This document shows positions 27,306 through 35,913 of a stretch of 64,000 nt of DNA, one piece after another. Source of the stretch: Bradyrhizobium macuxiense (GTDB lineage Bacteria; Pseudomonadota; Alphaproteobacteria; Rhizobiales; Xanthobacteraceae); assembly GCF_007993935.1 (NCBI RefSeq), contig NZ_VITY01000016.1, forward strand, positions 62,001-126,000, in the 5' to 3' direction. A program made the position numbers and the translations under genes. How positions within the stretch are numbered: the stretch's first letter is position 1; each line of letters begins with the position of its first letter. The notes under the pieces are model-generated. The model searched no databases, was not told the DNA's origin, and saw only the letters and a list, made by a program, of their open reading frames with translations.

Positions 27306-29090
27306 TCACAGCGCGAGGCCACGGTCCCCAAGCACCCGGCTCGTTAGCTCGCCCTTGATTTCGCAGGCGATTTCCTTTGTGATCACGGCTCCGAGCTGCA
27401 GTTTGGCATCGGCGTCGTCGGTCAGGTCAAGATCGGCGAGCCGTTGCCTCAGGCGGCTCTCGAACTCCTCGCCCATGGCATCGATCAGCCGGTCCCGCGT
27501 CTCTTCATAGGCGTCGGGCGCGATGCGCCTCACCACCTTGTCCCACGGGATCCAGCCTGTTGCGAGAAAGTCGGCGAACCCCGCCGCCTCCTCATTGCGC
27601 ACCTGCGTCTCGGCCGCAGAGAGGTCGTCCTCAGTGACGTAGGCGACATCGAAGAAGCGCATGTCCGGGGCGATGTGCCGTAGCTCCAGCCGCTCGCGCA
27701 GCTTGACCTGGTAGGCAAGATGGACCTCGAGCTCATCGACGAAACTGAGCGAGCGGACCTTCTCGTGGGCGATTGCCTCCAGCGCCTTCAGGCGGAACAC
27801 GACGCGGCCGTGCTGGACGAGTTCGTCGAGCCGCTCGTCATAGGCGCCCTCCTTGACATCAGCTTCCAGCCGTGCGGTCTGCATGCCATTCCATGTCCAA
27901 GTGATGCGATCTTCGCAGGTCTCGCTCGCTCCTAACGCGAGCCGGAAGTATTTCTTGCGCAATCGCGCCCTGATCGCCGCCTGCCGCAGATCGTCAGCCA
28001 CCGCCTGCCGGAATGCGCCATTGCTATAGCTCACGGTGTGCTGCAGCCTGTCGAGGAAGCCCGCGTATTCCTGCGCGCCCGGCTCATCAGTGAAGGTCTG
28101 CCAAGCGGCCACCACCTCAGTCTCGCCGTCCAGCCAGTCCGCGACTATCTCGGGCAGAGGCCGCGGCTGAGCTTGCTCCGATCCTCCGCCGATTGAGAAG
28201 TAGACGTGCGGGCCGGTATAGCCCGGCGCATTGCCGGCTGCCGCCAGATTGGTCCGTACCCGCTCGGACAGCGGGTTACCCACCAGATCTACGACGCAGT
28301 CAGGGCCCAATCGTGTCAGCAGCGTCTCGGGCAGGCTGGTCAGCTGGTTGTTGCTCGCGTCGAGAAATTCGAGCCCGGCCGGGAGGCGTGCCGGCAGATT
28401 GGTCAGCCGGTTGTGGCTGGCGTTGAGCTCCTGAAGCGTTGCCGGAAGGTTATCGGGCAGATTGGTCAGCTGGTTGCCCTGGACGTTCAGGCGCAGCAGC
28501 CCGGCTGGGAGGGTGGCGGGCAGGTTGTTCAGCTGGTTGCGCATGGCGTAGAGCAGCCGGAGGCCGGCCGGAAGCGGATCCGGCAGGCTGGTCAACCGAT
28601 TGTCGCTGGCTGCGAGCACCAAGAGATCGCTCGGAAGGGGATTGGGCAGGCTGGTCAGCTGATTGCCCCAGACGCTCAGGCGCTGGAGCGCGGCGGGGAA
28701 GGCGGCGGGCAAGGCTGTCAGGGACAGCAATGAGAGATCCAGCGGCGCATGGGCCGCGGCCGCGTCAAGCCAGGTTCTCGTTCGTCTTACAGCCTCTTGC
28801 AGATTGTCCTGTTCGCCCTGTCCCTCTTCGGCAGCCCAGCCCTCCAGGACCTGGTCCTGCGATGTCTCGCGAGCAGCCCGTGCTTCCCGGTTCGTCGGAT
28901 CGCGGGCGGGGCCGGCGACAGAGGAACGTGTCCTGGTCAAAGCCCCGACCCACTGCGTCGCGGCCCGGGTGAGGCCGCATAGGCAGCCTTGCTGTTGGTC
29001 TCGTTCGGAAGATTCAGGAGTAACGCCGTCCCCCGGCTGGTACTGTCCTGGGTTCATCAATGCCGTCTCTTCGGTCGGCAAATCAGGCAA
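27306..29090 (-). CDS. LRR-NEL E3 ubiquitin ligase effector (IpaH/NopM family)
   Basis: A 594-residue protein with three parts. The N-terminal ~110 residues are polar, lack a Sec signal and could hold a type III secretion signal. Residues about 116-285 are leucine-rich repeats of the bacterial LPX type, for example GLRLLYAMRNQLNNLPATLP and LQELNASHNRLTNLPARLP. The C-terminal ~290 residues are a NEL domain with catalytic Cys392 in ASETCEDRITWTWNGM and the following segment FRLKALEAIAHEKVRSLSFVDE. Such proteins ubiquitinate host proteins after injection. The active site and all domains look intact. A start at Met12 (29057) is possible. I find no good tts box upstream. Confidence 0.9.
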   Translation of the reverse strand: MPDLPTEETALMNPGQYQPGDGVTPESSERDQQQGCLCGLTRAATQWVGALTRTRSSVAGPARDPTNREARAARETSQDQVLEGWAAEEGQGEQDNLQEAVRRTRTWLDAAAAHAPLDLSLLSLTALPAAFPAALQRLSVWGNQLTSLPNPLPSDLLVLAASDNRLTSLPDPLPAGLRLLYAMRNQLNNLPATLPAGLLRLNVQGNQLTNLPDNLPATLQELNASHNRLTNLPARLPAGLEFLDASNNQLTSLPETLLTRLGPDCVVDLVGNPLSERVRTNLAAAGNAPGYTGPHVYFSIGGGSEQAQPRPLPEIVADWLDGETEVVAAWQTFTDEPGAQEYAGFLDRLQHTVSYSNGAFRQAVADDLRQAAIRARLRKKYFRLALGASETCEDRITWTWNGMQTARLEADVKEGAYDERLDELVQHGRVVFRLKALEAIAHEKVRSLSFVDELEVHLAYQVKLRERLELRHIAPDMRFFDVAYVTEDDLSAAETQVRNEEAAGFADFLATGWIPWDKVVRRIAPDAYEETRDRLIDAMGEEFESRLRQRLADLDLTDDADAKLQLGAVITKEIACEIKGELTSRVLGDRGLAL

Positions 29091-29655
29091 TGCGCCGGAG
29101 CGGCGCTTCTTTCAGGACCGTATCCTGCAATTTTGCTTGGCTTCAACCCCGCGTTGGTCAGGATCAATCGAGCAAGCCTCATTGTAAACTCCTGACCCCG
29201 TGACGTTTGCTGCGTCGTTCAACTGCAGAGTCTTCTTCAGCAATCGGCGTGCCGCACGCGAAAGTGTTGCAGCCGTGCCTAACGAACGAAAAACAACCCC
29301 TCGCCGCTACAGCGGCGGAACGATCGTGCTGCTTGGTGCGGTTTCTCACATCGGCGTTTCAAATCAGACAGGAATGGCACGAAAGAATGGGCGACCGCTT
29401 GTCCATCGTACAGGACTTGAACATCATGCTCGAGCATGACGTGCCTTCCTGCGACCTCACGACCGAGTGCTCGTCATGGGTGCATCACCGGGCATCGTGC
29501 GCTTTGTAGCATCGACGCTTCGTGCGGGCGTTCGCGGACGTCGCGAGCACCGTCATCTGGTTGCGGGGCAAATCGTTTGTCAGCTAGCGCAGGGCTCGCC
29601 AGTCTCACCGCAATTGGCAGAGGGACGGGGTAATATCTTTCAGTGCCCAGTGCGA
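29091..29655. other. Region between effector and hup cluster, with an 8-bp inverted repeat
   Basis: About 565 bp without a supported gene. GGTCAGGA at 29156-29163 is repeated inverted as TCCTGACC at 29190-29197, possibly a relic of an insertion sequence end or a regulatory site just upstream of the effector gene. Confidence 0.4.
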
Positions 29656-29672
29656 TTGGCCTGCTTCTTGCT
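29656..29672 (+). promoter_or_regulatory. Sigma-54 -24/-12 promoter of hupS
   Basis: TTGGCCTGCTTCTTGCT has the GG (29658-29659) and GC (29670-29671) dinucleotides twelve bases apart as sigma-54 requires, 52 bp before hupS. hup promoters of rhizobia are sigma-54 dependent and activated by HoxA or NifA. I see no exact TGT-N10-ACA NifA site upstream. Confidence 0.65.
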
Positions 29673-29723
29673 ATCCGAACGTCGGTAATTCGTCACAGCC
29701 GATAACAGATCACTGGAGGGGCG

Positions 29724-30824
29724 ATGGGCGCGGCAACGGAGACGTTCTACAATGTGATCAGACGTCAGGGTATCACGCGTCGCGGCTTCTTCAAATTCTG
29801 CAGCTTGACGGCAGTGAGCCTCGGGCTCGGCCCGCTTGGGCCAAGCCATATTGCCAACGCGCTCGAGACCAAGCCGCGTATGCCCGTGATCTGGATGCAT
29901 GGGCTCGAATGCACCTGCTGCTCGGAGAGCTTTATCCGCTCGGCCCATCCATTGGTCAAAGACGCGGTGCTGTCGATGATTTCGCTCGATTATGACGATA
30001 CCATCATGGCGGCGGCAGGACATCAGGCCGAAGCCATCCTTGAGGAGACCCGCGCCAAGTACAAAGGCCAGTATGTGCTTGCCGTCGAAGGTAACCCACC
30101 GCTGAACGAAGACGGAATGTTCTGCATTGATGGCGGCAAGCCGTTCGTCGAAAAGCTCAGGTCGATGGCAGACGATTGCATGGCGATCATCGCTTGGGGC
30201 ACTTGTGCGTCCTGGGGCTGCGTGCAGGCGGCCAAGCCGAACCCGACAAGGGCTGTGCCGATCGATAAGGTGATCACGAACAAGCCGATCATCAAGGTGC
30301 CCGGCTGCCCGCCGATCGCTGAGGTCATGACGGGCGTCGTGACCTTCATCACCACGTTTGGAAAACTTCCCGAGCTCGACCGCCAGGGGCGGCCAAAGAT
30401 GTTCTATTCCCAGCGCATCCACGACAAGTGCTATCGGCGTTCCCATTTCGATGCCGGCCAATTTGTCGAGGAGTGGGACGACGAGGGCGCGCGCAAGGGC
30501 TATTGCCTCTACAAGATGGGCTGCAAGGGACCGACCAGCTACAACGCCTGCTCGACCGTTCGCTGGAACGGCGGCATTTCCTTCCCGATTCAGTCCGGTC
30601 ACGGCTGCTTCGCCTGCGCTGAAGACGGCTTTTGGGACAGGGGCTCGACTTATGACTACCTCACGACCATCAAGCAATTCGGCATCGAGAAGAACGCCGA
30701 TCAAATCGGCATGGCAGCTGCCGGCGTGGCCGGTCTTACCGTTGCCGCGCATGCGGCGGTCACAGCCGCGAAGCGGCTCACCCTTAAACGGGATGGCGCA
30801 GCTCAGGACAATCATCGAGGCTAG
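29724..30824 (+). CDS. hupS: Uptake [NiFe]-hydrogenase small subunit
   Basis: A 366-residue protein with a twin-arginine leader (RRQGITRRGFFKFCSLTAVS) that directs the folded heterodimer across the membrane. The proximal Fe-S cluster begins at LECTCCSESF, and further ligands follow in GTCASWGCV, PGCPP, HDKCYRRSHFD, YKMGCKGPTSYNAC and HGCFACAEDGFWD. The C-terminal helix AAAGVAGLTVAAHAAVTAAK is the membrane anchor. It receives electrons from the NiFe centre in HupL and passes them to HupC. Ribosome site GGAGGGGCG precedes the ATG. Confidence 0.97.
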   Translation: MGAATETFYNVIRRQGITRRGFFKFCSLTAVSLGLGPLGPSHIANALETKPRMPVIWMHGLECTCCSESFIRSAHPLVKDAVLSMISLDYDDTIMAAAGHQAEAILEETRAKYKGQYVLAVEGNPPLNEDGMFCIDGGKPFVEKLRSMADDCMAIIAWGTCASWGCVQAAKPNPTRAVPIDKVITNKPIIKVPGCPPIAEVMTGVVTFITTFGKLPELDRQGRPKMFYSQRIHDKCYRRSHFDAGQFVEEWDDEGARKGYCLYKMGCKGPTSYNACSTVRWNGGISFPIQSGHGCFACAEDGFWDRGSTYDYLTTIKQFGIEKNADQIGMAAAGVAGLTVAAHAAVTAAKRLTLKRDGAAQDNHRG

Positions 30825-30835
30825 GGGCGGACAAG

Positions 30836-32626
30836 GTGGGCGTGAAGACACCCAATGGGTTCAAGCTCGATGGGTCCGGCAAGCGCGTTGTCGTCGATCC
30901 GCTAACTCGGATCGAAGGTCATCTGCGTGTCGAGGTCAACCTCGATTCGGACAACGTGATCCGCAATGCGGTCTCGAGCGGAACGATGTGGCGCGGTATC
31001 GAAACCATTCTGCGCGGGCGCGATCCGCGCGACGCTTGGGCTTTTACCGAGCGGATTTGCGGCGTTTGCACCGGCACCCATGCGCTCACCTCCGTCCGCG
31101 CGGTCGAGAATGCGCTTGGCATCACGATTCCGGAGAATGCCAACTCGATACGCAACATCATGCAGCTCTGCCTGCAGGTCCATGATCATCTCGTGCATTT
31201 TTATCACCTGCACGCGCTGGATTGGGTCGACGTGGTCTCAGCACTCAAGGCCGATCCCAAAGCGACCTCGAGGCTGGCGCAGTCGGTCTCGTCCTGGCCG
31301 CTTTCATCACCGGGCTATTTCAAGGATCTGCAGATCAGGCTCACAAAGTTCTTCGATTCAGGGCAGCTCGGCCCGTTCAAGAATGGCTATTGGGGGCATC
31401 CGGCCTACAAGCTTGCGCCGGAAGCGAACCTCATGGCCGTGGCGCATTATCTGGAAGCGCTCGATTTCCAAAAGGAGATCGTCAAGATCCACGCCGTCTA
31501 TGGGGGCAAGAACCCGCATCCGAACTGGCTGGTTGGCGGCATGCCCTGCGCGATCAATGTCGATGGCACCGGTGCAGTGGGTGCAATCAACATGGAGCGG
31601 CTCAACCTGGTGTCCTCGATCATCGACCGTTCGATCGAGTTCGTCGAAAAGGTATATCTGCCCGACGTTGCGGCGATCGGCTCAGTCTACAAAGACTGGC
31701 TCTATGGCGGCGGTTTGTCGGCCAAGAGCGTGATGTCCTATGGCGACATCCCCGAAACCGCCAACGACTATTCCGCGACCAGTCTCAAGCTGCCGCGCGG
31801 CGTCATCCTTGATGGCAATCTCAAGGAGGTCTTGCCGATCGATCACGGTGATCCCGAGCAGATCCAGGAATTCGTCGCGCACTCCTGGTACAAGTACTCC
31901 GACGAGTCCGGCGGGCTGCATCCCTGGGATGGCGTCACTGAGCCGAATTTCCAGCTCGGGGCCAAGTTCAAGGGTACGAGGACCGACATCAGGGAACTCG
32001 ACGAGGGCGGCAAGTATTCCTGGATCAAGGCGCCGCGCTGGCGCGGCAACGCTGTCGAGGTAGGACCGCTGGCGCGATACATCATAGGTTATGCGCAAGG
32101 CAAAGCCGAATTCAGGGATCCGACCGACAGACTGCTCAAGACGCTCGATCTTCCGGTGACGGCGCTTTTCTCGACGCTCGGCCGCACCGCAGCGCGCGCA
32201 CTCGAATGCCAGTGGGCGGCGCATCAGCTGCGCTATTTCCAGGACAAGCTGGTGGCCCACATCAAGGCGGGTAACACTTCAACGGCCAACACGAGCAAGT
32301 GGAAGCCGGAAAGCTGGCCAAGGGAGGCCAAGGGATACGGTTTCACCGAGGCACCGCGAGGCGCGCTCGGCCACTGGATCAAGATCAAGGACACCAGGAT
32401 CGACAACTACCAGTGCGTCGTGCCGACGACCTGGAACGGTTCGCCGCGGGATCCCAAGGGCAATATCGGCGCATTTGAAGCCTCGCTGATCGATACGCCG
32501 ATGGCCGATCCAGAGAAGCCGCTGGAGATTTTACGCACCATCCATTCCTTCGATCCGTGCCTGGCGTGCTCGACCCACGTGATGAGCCCGGACGGCCAAG
32601 AAATGGCTTCGGTCAAGGTTCGATAG
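30836..32626 (+). CDS. hupL: Uptake [NiFe]-hydrogenase large subunit
   Basis: A 596-residue catalytic subunit. The N-terminal nickel ligands are in RICGVCTGTHALTSV (R-x-C-G-x-C) and the C-terminal pair is in DPCLACSTHVMSP. Processing by HupD should occur after that His, removing a short peptide starting VMSPDGQEMASVKVR. The GTG start at 30836 is followed by a second GTG two codons later. It oxidises H2 released by nitrogenase. Eleven bases separate it from hupS. Confidence 0.97.
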   Translation: MGVKTPNGFKLDGSGKRVVVDPLTRIEGHLRVEVNLDSDNVIRNAVSSGTMWRGIETILRGRDPRDAWAFTERICGVCTGTHALTSVRAVENALGITIPENANSIRNIMQLCLQVHDHLVHFYHLHALDWVDVVSALKADPKATSRLAQSVSSWPLSSPGYFKDLQIRLTKFFDSGQLGPFKNGYWGHPAYKLAPEANLMAVAHYLEALDFQKEIVKIHAVYGGKNPHPNWLVGGMPCAINVDGTGAVGAINMERLNLVSSIIDRSIEFVEKVYLPDVAAIGSVYKDWLYGGGLSAKSVMSYGDIPETANDYSATSLKLPRGVILDGNLKEVLPIDHGDPEQIQEFVAHSWYKYSDESGGLHPWDGVTEPNFQLGAKFKGTRTDIRELDEGGKYSWIKAPRWRGNAVEVGPLARYIIGYAQGKAEFRDPTDRLLKTLDLPVTALFSTLGRTAARALECQWAAHQLRYFQDKLVAHIKAGNTSTANTSKWKPESWPREAKGYGFTEAPRGALGHWIKIKDTRIDNYQCVVPTTWNGSPRDPKGNIGAFEASLIDTPMADPEKPLEILRTIHSFDPCLACSTHVMSPDGQEMASVKVR

Positions 32627-32636
32627 GGAGGCTGCC

Positions 32637-33368
32637 GTGCTGGACAAGATGCCGCAAGCCGTTACCATCCGTATTGCCAACGATGCGGCACGGCGTGATC
32701 GCAGCGTCGAGCGAGATGTCGTCTATCCCTATGAACTGCCGCTGCGGTTGTGGCATTGGGTCAATGCGGCAGCCATTCTGGTCTTGGGCATAACCGGCTA
32801 CTTCATCGGGACCGGGACAGAGGTAACGCCGGGAGAGGCAAGCGACAATTTTCTGTTCGGCTATGTCCGTTTTGCGCATTTCTCCGCAGGCTATGTGCTC
32901 GCGATCGGCTTCCTGCTGCGCATCTATTTGGCCTTGGTGGGAAACTCCCATGCAAGGCAGATCTTCTACGTGCCGATTTGGCGGCGGTGCTTTTGGAGTG
33001 AGCTCTGGCGCGCGGTGCGCTGGTACGCCTTGCTTGCAGCCGAGCCGGAGAAACATCTCGGGCACAATCCGCTAGCCCAGCTCGCGATGTTCTTCATGTT
33101 TACGCTGACGACCGTGTTCATGATCGTTACAGGCTTTGCACTTTATGCGCAGGGCTCCGGCAACGACAGCTGGCAGTATAAGTTGTGCGGCTGGGTGTTT
33201 GCGATCTGGCCGAATAGTCAGGACGTTCATACCTGGCACCGTCTTGGCATGTGGGTGATCGTGTGCTTTGCGCTCGTCCACATCTACGCGGCGATCTGGG
33301 AAGATGTCATGTCGCGCCGGAGCAGCATTTCCTCCCTGATTTCGGGCGAGCGCGAATTCCGTGATTGA
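32637..33368 (+). CDS. hupC: Hydrogenase b-type cytochrome subunit
   Basis: A 243-residue membrane protein with four hydrophobic helices and the haem-binding His residues expected of HupC/HyaC: LPLRLWHWVNAAAILVLGIT, FAHFSAGYVLAIGFL, and HTWHRLGMWVIVCFALVHIY. It anchors HupSL to the cytoplasmic membrane and delivers electrons to the quinone pool. The start is GTG at 32637; the Met at residue 5 is an alternative. Confidence 0.93.
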   Translation: MLDKMPQAVTIRIANDAARRDRSVERDVVYPYELPLRLWHWVNAAAILVLGITGYFIGTGTEVTPGEASDNFLFGYVRFAHFSAGYVLAIGFLLRIYLALVGNSHARQIFYVPIWRRCFWSELWRAVRWYALLAAEPEKHLGHNPLAQLAMFFMFTLTTVFMIVTGFALYAQGSGNDSWQYKLCGWVFAIWPNSQDVHTWHRLGMWVIVCFALVHIYAAIWEDVMSRRSSISSLISGEREFRD

Positions 33369-33374
33369 TTGAGG

Positions 33375-33965
33375 ATGCCGATGCTGACCCCGCAGAACCC
33401 AGAACGGATCCTGGTGCTCGGCATCGGCAACATCCTGTGGGCCGACGAGGCATTCGGCGTGCGGGTGGTGGAAGAGTTCCACCGCCGCTACGCCGTCCCT
33501 GACAACGTCACCGTCCTCGATGGCGGTACGCAGGGACTCTATCTGGTCAATTTTCTCGAGGAAGCCGACTACTTGATTGTGTTCGATGCCATCGACTATG
33601 GACTTGCGCCCGGTCAGTTGAAGCTCGTGCGAGACGACGAGGTGCCGAGGTTCACCGCCGCCAAGAAGATGAGCCTGCATCAGACCGGCTTTCAGGAGGT
33701 CTTAAGTGCGGCCGAGCTGCTTGGCCGCTGCCCGCGAGAGCTCGCGCTCATCGGCTGTCAGCCGATGGATCTGGAGGATTGGGGCGGGCCGCTGACCGCT
33801 CCGGTGCGCACCCAGATTGCGCCCGCGATCGAACTGGCTTGCGAACTGTTGATGCAGTGGGGGGCGCCGGCAAGACGTCGGACCGCGCCGTTGCCTAGCT
33901 CGGAACGTCTGCTCGCGAACGATATCGACCATGCAAACTATGAGATGAGGGCGAGGCCGATCTAG
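33375..33965 (+). CDS. hupD: Hydrogenase maturation protease
   Basis: A protease of about 196 residues of the HyaD/HybD family. ILVLGIGNILWADEAFGVRV holds the conserved G-x-G-N and the nickel-ligand Glu/Asp region, and IVFDAIDYG the second acidic ligand; HQTGF supplies the His. It removes the C-terminal peptide of HupL once nickel is inserted. The start could be ATG 33375 or 33381; an upstream in-frame TTG at 33369 is unlikely. Confidence 0.92.
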   Translation: MPMLTPQNPERILVLGIGNILWADEAFGVRVVEEFHRRYAVPDNVTVLDGGTQGLYLVNFLEEADYLIVFDAIDYGLAPGQLKLVRDDEVPRFTAAKKMSLHQTGFQEVLSAAELLGRCPRELALIGCQPMDLEDWGGPLTAPVRTQIAPAIELACELLMQWGAPARRRTAPLPSSERLLANDIDHANYEMRARPI

Positions 33966-33995
33966 CGGCTCGCAGGTTACGATGTGCTGGTTACA

Positions 33996-34286
33996 ATGTG
34001 CCTTGGCCTGCCAATGACGATTATTGAGACCGACGGCATCCGGGCCCTGTGCGAGTATGGCACTGAAAAGCGGTTCGTCTCGGTCATGCTGCTGTCCAAG
34101 CCGCCGGTCGGCGCCAAGGTGCTGGTCCATATCGATACCGCGGTGCGGGTCCTGGAGGACGATGAGGCGCGGCTGATCGCAGAGGCGCTCGACGGCCTCG
34201 ATGCGGCCCTCAATGGCCACGACTGCGATCGCTTCTTTGCGGACTTGATCGGTCGCGAGCCGCTTCTGCCCGAGCACCTCCGCTAG
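33996..34286 (+). CDS. hupF: HypC-family hydrogenase chaperone HupF
   Basis: This 96-residue protein begins MCLGLPMTIIETDGIRALCE; the Met-Cys start is essential in HypC-type chaperones, so the upstream Met at 33984 is rejected. The later segment VGAKVLVHIDTAVRVLEDDEA matches the OB-fold part. It is a second HypC-like protein in this cluster (hypC is at 40563); HupF protects HupL maturation when oxygen is present. Confidence 0.9.
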   Translation: MCLGLPMTIIETDGIRALCEYGTEKRFVSVMLLSKPPVGAKVLVHIDTAVRVLEDDEARLIAEALDGLDAALNGHDCDRFFADLIGREPLLPEHLR

Positions 34287-34441
34287 CCGGCGTCGCCCGC
34301 CGTCCTGCCCATTTGCGATTGTTCAACTCGCCATTGTTCACGGATAGCATGCGTCGTGCCGAAACAAGCTCTGCGCCGAGGATCTCAAGCGGCTTTGCAC
34401 TGCTGATCCGAGCGGAACGCAAAACTGCGACGAAACGGTGA

Positions 34442-34458
34442 TTGGCACACACCTTGCT
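34442..34458 (+). promoter_or_regulatory. Sigma-54 promoter inside the hup cluster, before hupG
   Basis: TTGGCACACACCTTGCT is an almost ideal -24/-12 element (TGGCAC-N5-TTGCT) 42 bp before hupG, in the 213-bp gap after hupF. It suggests that hupGH(I)K and hyp genes can be transcribed separately from hupSLCDF. I see no exact NifA UAS upstream. Confidence 0.75.
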
Positions 34459-34499
34459 AACACCCCATCCCGTGGACCGCGACGATAGAAAGGAGCCTG

Positions 34500-34943
34500 A
34501 TGGGTTTTCAGTCGGGAAAGCATGATCTGACGTGGCTCGGCCTGATCGAAGCCGTGACCGCAAGCATCGACGCGCCGCTGGCCGTGGCCCTTCTTTTGGG
34601 GACGATCGCGGTGCTGCTGTCGGCTGGCGATCCCTTAACCTGGATCGAGGCGATCCACGTCACAGTCTCGCCTTCTGAATTGTTCCAGGCGTTTCAGCGG
34701 CGCGTGGTCGGCATGGTGACTGCCCGATACGCTGAAGGCAGGCTGGCCAAGCGGTTCGGCCTGCGCGTCCAGTCGACGCTGATCCTGTGGCTCCAGGGTG
34801 AGACGCATGGCCCGATCGTCGAGACCGAGGTCTGGAAAATCTGTACCAGCCGCATCTTCCGACTGATTGATCACCTGCGCGAAGGCGTGTCTGTCGTCAA
34901 GAACGTCATTCCTCAGCCTGCACGAGCAAACGTCGCATCATGA
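34500..34943 (+). CDS. hupG: Hydrogenase expression/formation protein HupG (HyaE family)
   Basis: A 147-residue protein of the HyaE/HupG family: IAVLLSAGDPLTWIEAIHV, then EGRLAKRFGLRVQSTLILWL and GETHGPIVETEVW correspond to the thioredoxin-like fold of HyaE without the redox Cys pair. HyaE proteins act as chaperones for the Tat-bearing small subunit. Ribosome site AAAGGAG lies six bases before ATG 34500. It overlaps hupH by four bases. Confidence 0.8.
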   Translation: MGFQSGKHDLTWLGLIEAVTASIDAPLAVALLLGTIAVLLSAGDPLTWIEAIHVTVSPSELFQAFQRRVVGMVTARYAEGRLAKRFGLRVQSTLILWLQGETHGPIVETEVWKICTSRIFRLIDHLREGVSVVKNVIPQPARANVAS

Positions 34944-35800
34944 AAGCAGGTTTTTCCTTTGCGCAAGGCGCCGAGCATCCGCTGGGCGTGCTTCCGACTG
35001 AAGCGGAAAGCCTCGAGGCAGGCCATAACGGGCCGACGATTGCTGCCGCGCTCGCCAAGCTCGCTTCGCTCGATGGCGTCGAGCTGGCAAGGAATTGTCC
35101 GAATGCCGTCGCACTGTTGTCAAACGTCGCCGCTGCCGTTGCCGGCCAGAAGAGCGCCGCACAAACGCAGCTGTTCAGGCTTGCTAATCTCAGCGATCTT
35201 GAGCGCAAGCTGATTGCCGACGTGCTTGGGAGGGGCGAAATCGCCGGCGTCGTCGCGCTGCCGGATGGCTCCGTGGCACAGATCCAGGAATCGGTGCTTG
35301 CGGGAATCTGGCGCGTGCGCATCGGGGCCGACCCGGCGCACGAATATATCGAAGTTGGCGCGATACCACAGATCGTGCGGCGCGCGGCAACCGACCTGAC
35401 GGCGACTGATCTTACGATCAATGCGGCGCCGGAAGGCGCGATGAACGTGCTGCCGGTGCTCGCGGAAATCCGTGAACGGGCGCTGGCCTGGCGGCCCGGC
35501 ATGCGCGCTCACATCATCAATTTCACACTCCTGCCGATGAGCCCGGTCGACCGGGCGTTTCTGCAGCAAAGCGTCGGCAACGGGCCGATCCTGCTCACCT
35601 CGCGCGGCTACGGCACGTGCCGCGTGCAGGCGACCGGCATCCAAAACGTCTGGTCGGTGCAGTTCTTCAACTCCATGGACAGCATCATCCTAAATACGCT
35701 TGAGGTTGGCGGCGTGCCGACGGTTGCGTTGGCAGCCGACGAGGACTTCGAGGATTCCGGCGAACGCATGCAGGAAATCATCGAGGCTTACTTCAAATGA
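34940..35800 (+). CDS. hupH: Hydrogenase expression/formation protein HupH (HyaF family)
   Basis: A 286-residue protein matching HupH in length and sequence style, with the HyaF segments GRGEIAGVVALPDGSVAQIQ, ESVLAGIWRVRI and YGTCRVQATGIQNVWSVQFF. It helps assemble the hydrogenase small subunit. Its start overlaps hupG and its stop overlaps hupI as ATGA (35797-35800). Confidence 0.92.
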   Translation: MKAGFSFAQGAEHPLGVLPTEAESLEAGHNGPTIAAALAKLASLDGVELARNCPNAVALLSNVAAAVAGQKSAAQTQLFRLANLSDLERKLIADVLGRGEIAGVVALPDGSVAQIQESVLAGIWRVRIGADPAHEYIEVGAIPQIVRRAATDLTATDLTINAAPEGAMNVLPVLAEIRERALAWRPGMRAHIINFTLLPMSPVDRAFLQQSVGNGPILLTSRGYGTCRVQATGIQNVWSVQFFNSMDSIILNTLEVGGVPTVALAADEDFEDSGERMQEIIEAYFK

Positions 35801-35913
35801 CGGGCCTCGTGAATTTTGCCGTCCGGCAGTCTCTCGGAGACGACGCGCGCATGGGGTGCGGCATCTGCTGGATCGTCTACGATCTGGCAGCGGGCACGAG
35901 GGGCCGCGCATGA
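35797..35913 (+). pseudogene. hupI: Truncated rubredoxin HupI, fused to the end of lost hupJ
   Basis: A 38-codon frame beginning MTGLVNFAVRQSLGDDARMG and continuing CGICWIVYDLAAGTRGRA. The first half is clearly HupI rubredoxin with its first C-x-x-C (CGIC) and the W-x-V-Y-D segment. A rubredoxin of about 69 residues should follow with a second C-P-x-C, which is absent. The last codons run straight to an ATGA overlap with hupK, where hupJ would normally end. So the 3' part of hupI and essentially all of hupJ (HybE-like) appear to be deleted. A protein with one Cys pair cannot form a rubredoxin iron site. Confidence 0.85.

Noticed and set aside
28206..28733. Plus-strand ORF with repeats (QLVAGVEL-like)
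   Set aside because: It is the antisense shadow of the leucine-rich repeats; the repeats come from the LRR codons.
29562..29600. TTGTCAGCTAGCGC as a tts-like box
   Set aside because: Only about 12 of 19 consensus bases match and the gene downstream is hupS, which is not TtsI-controlled.
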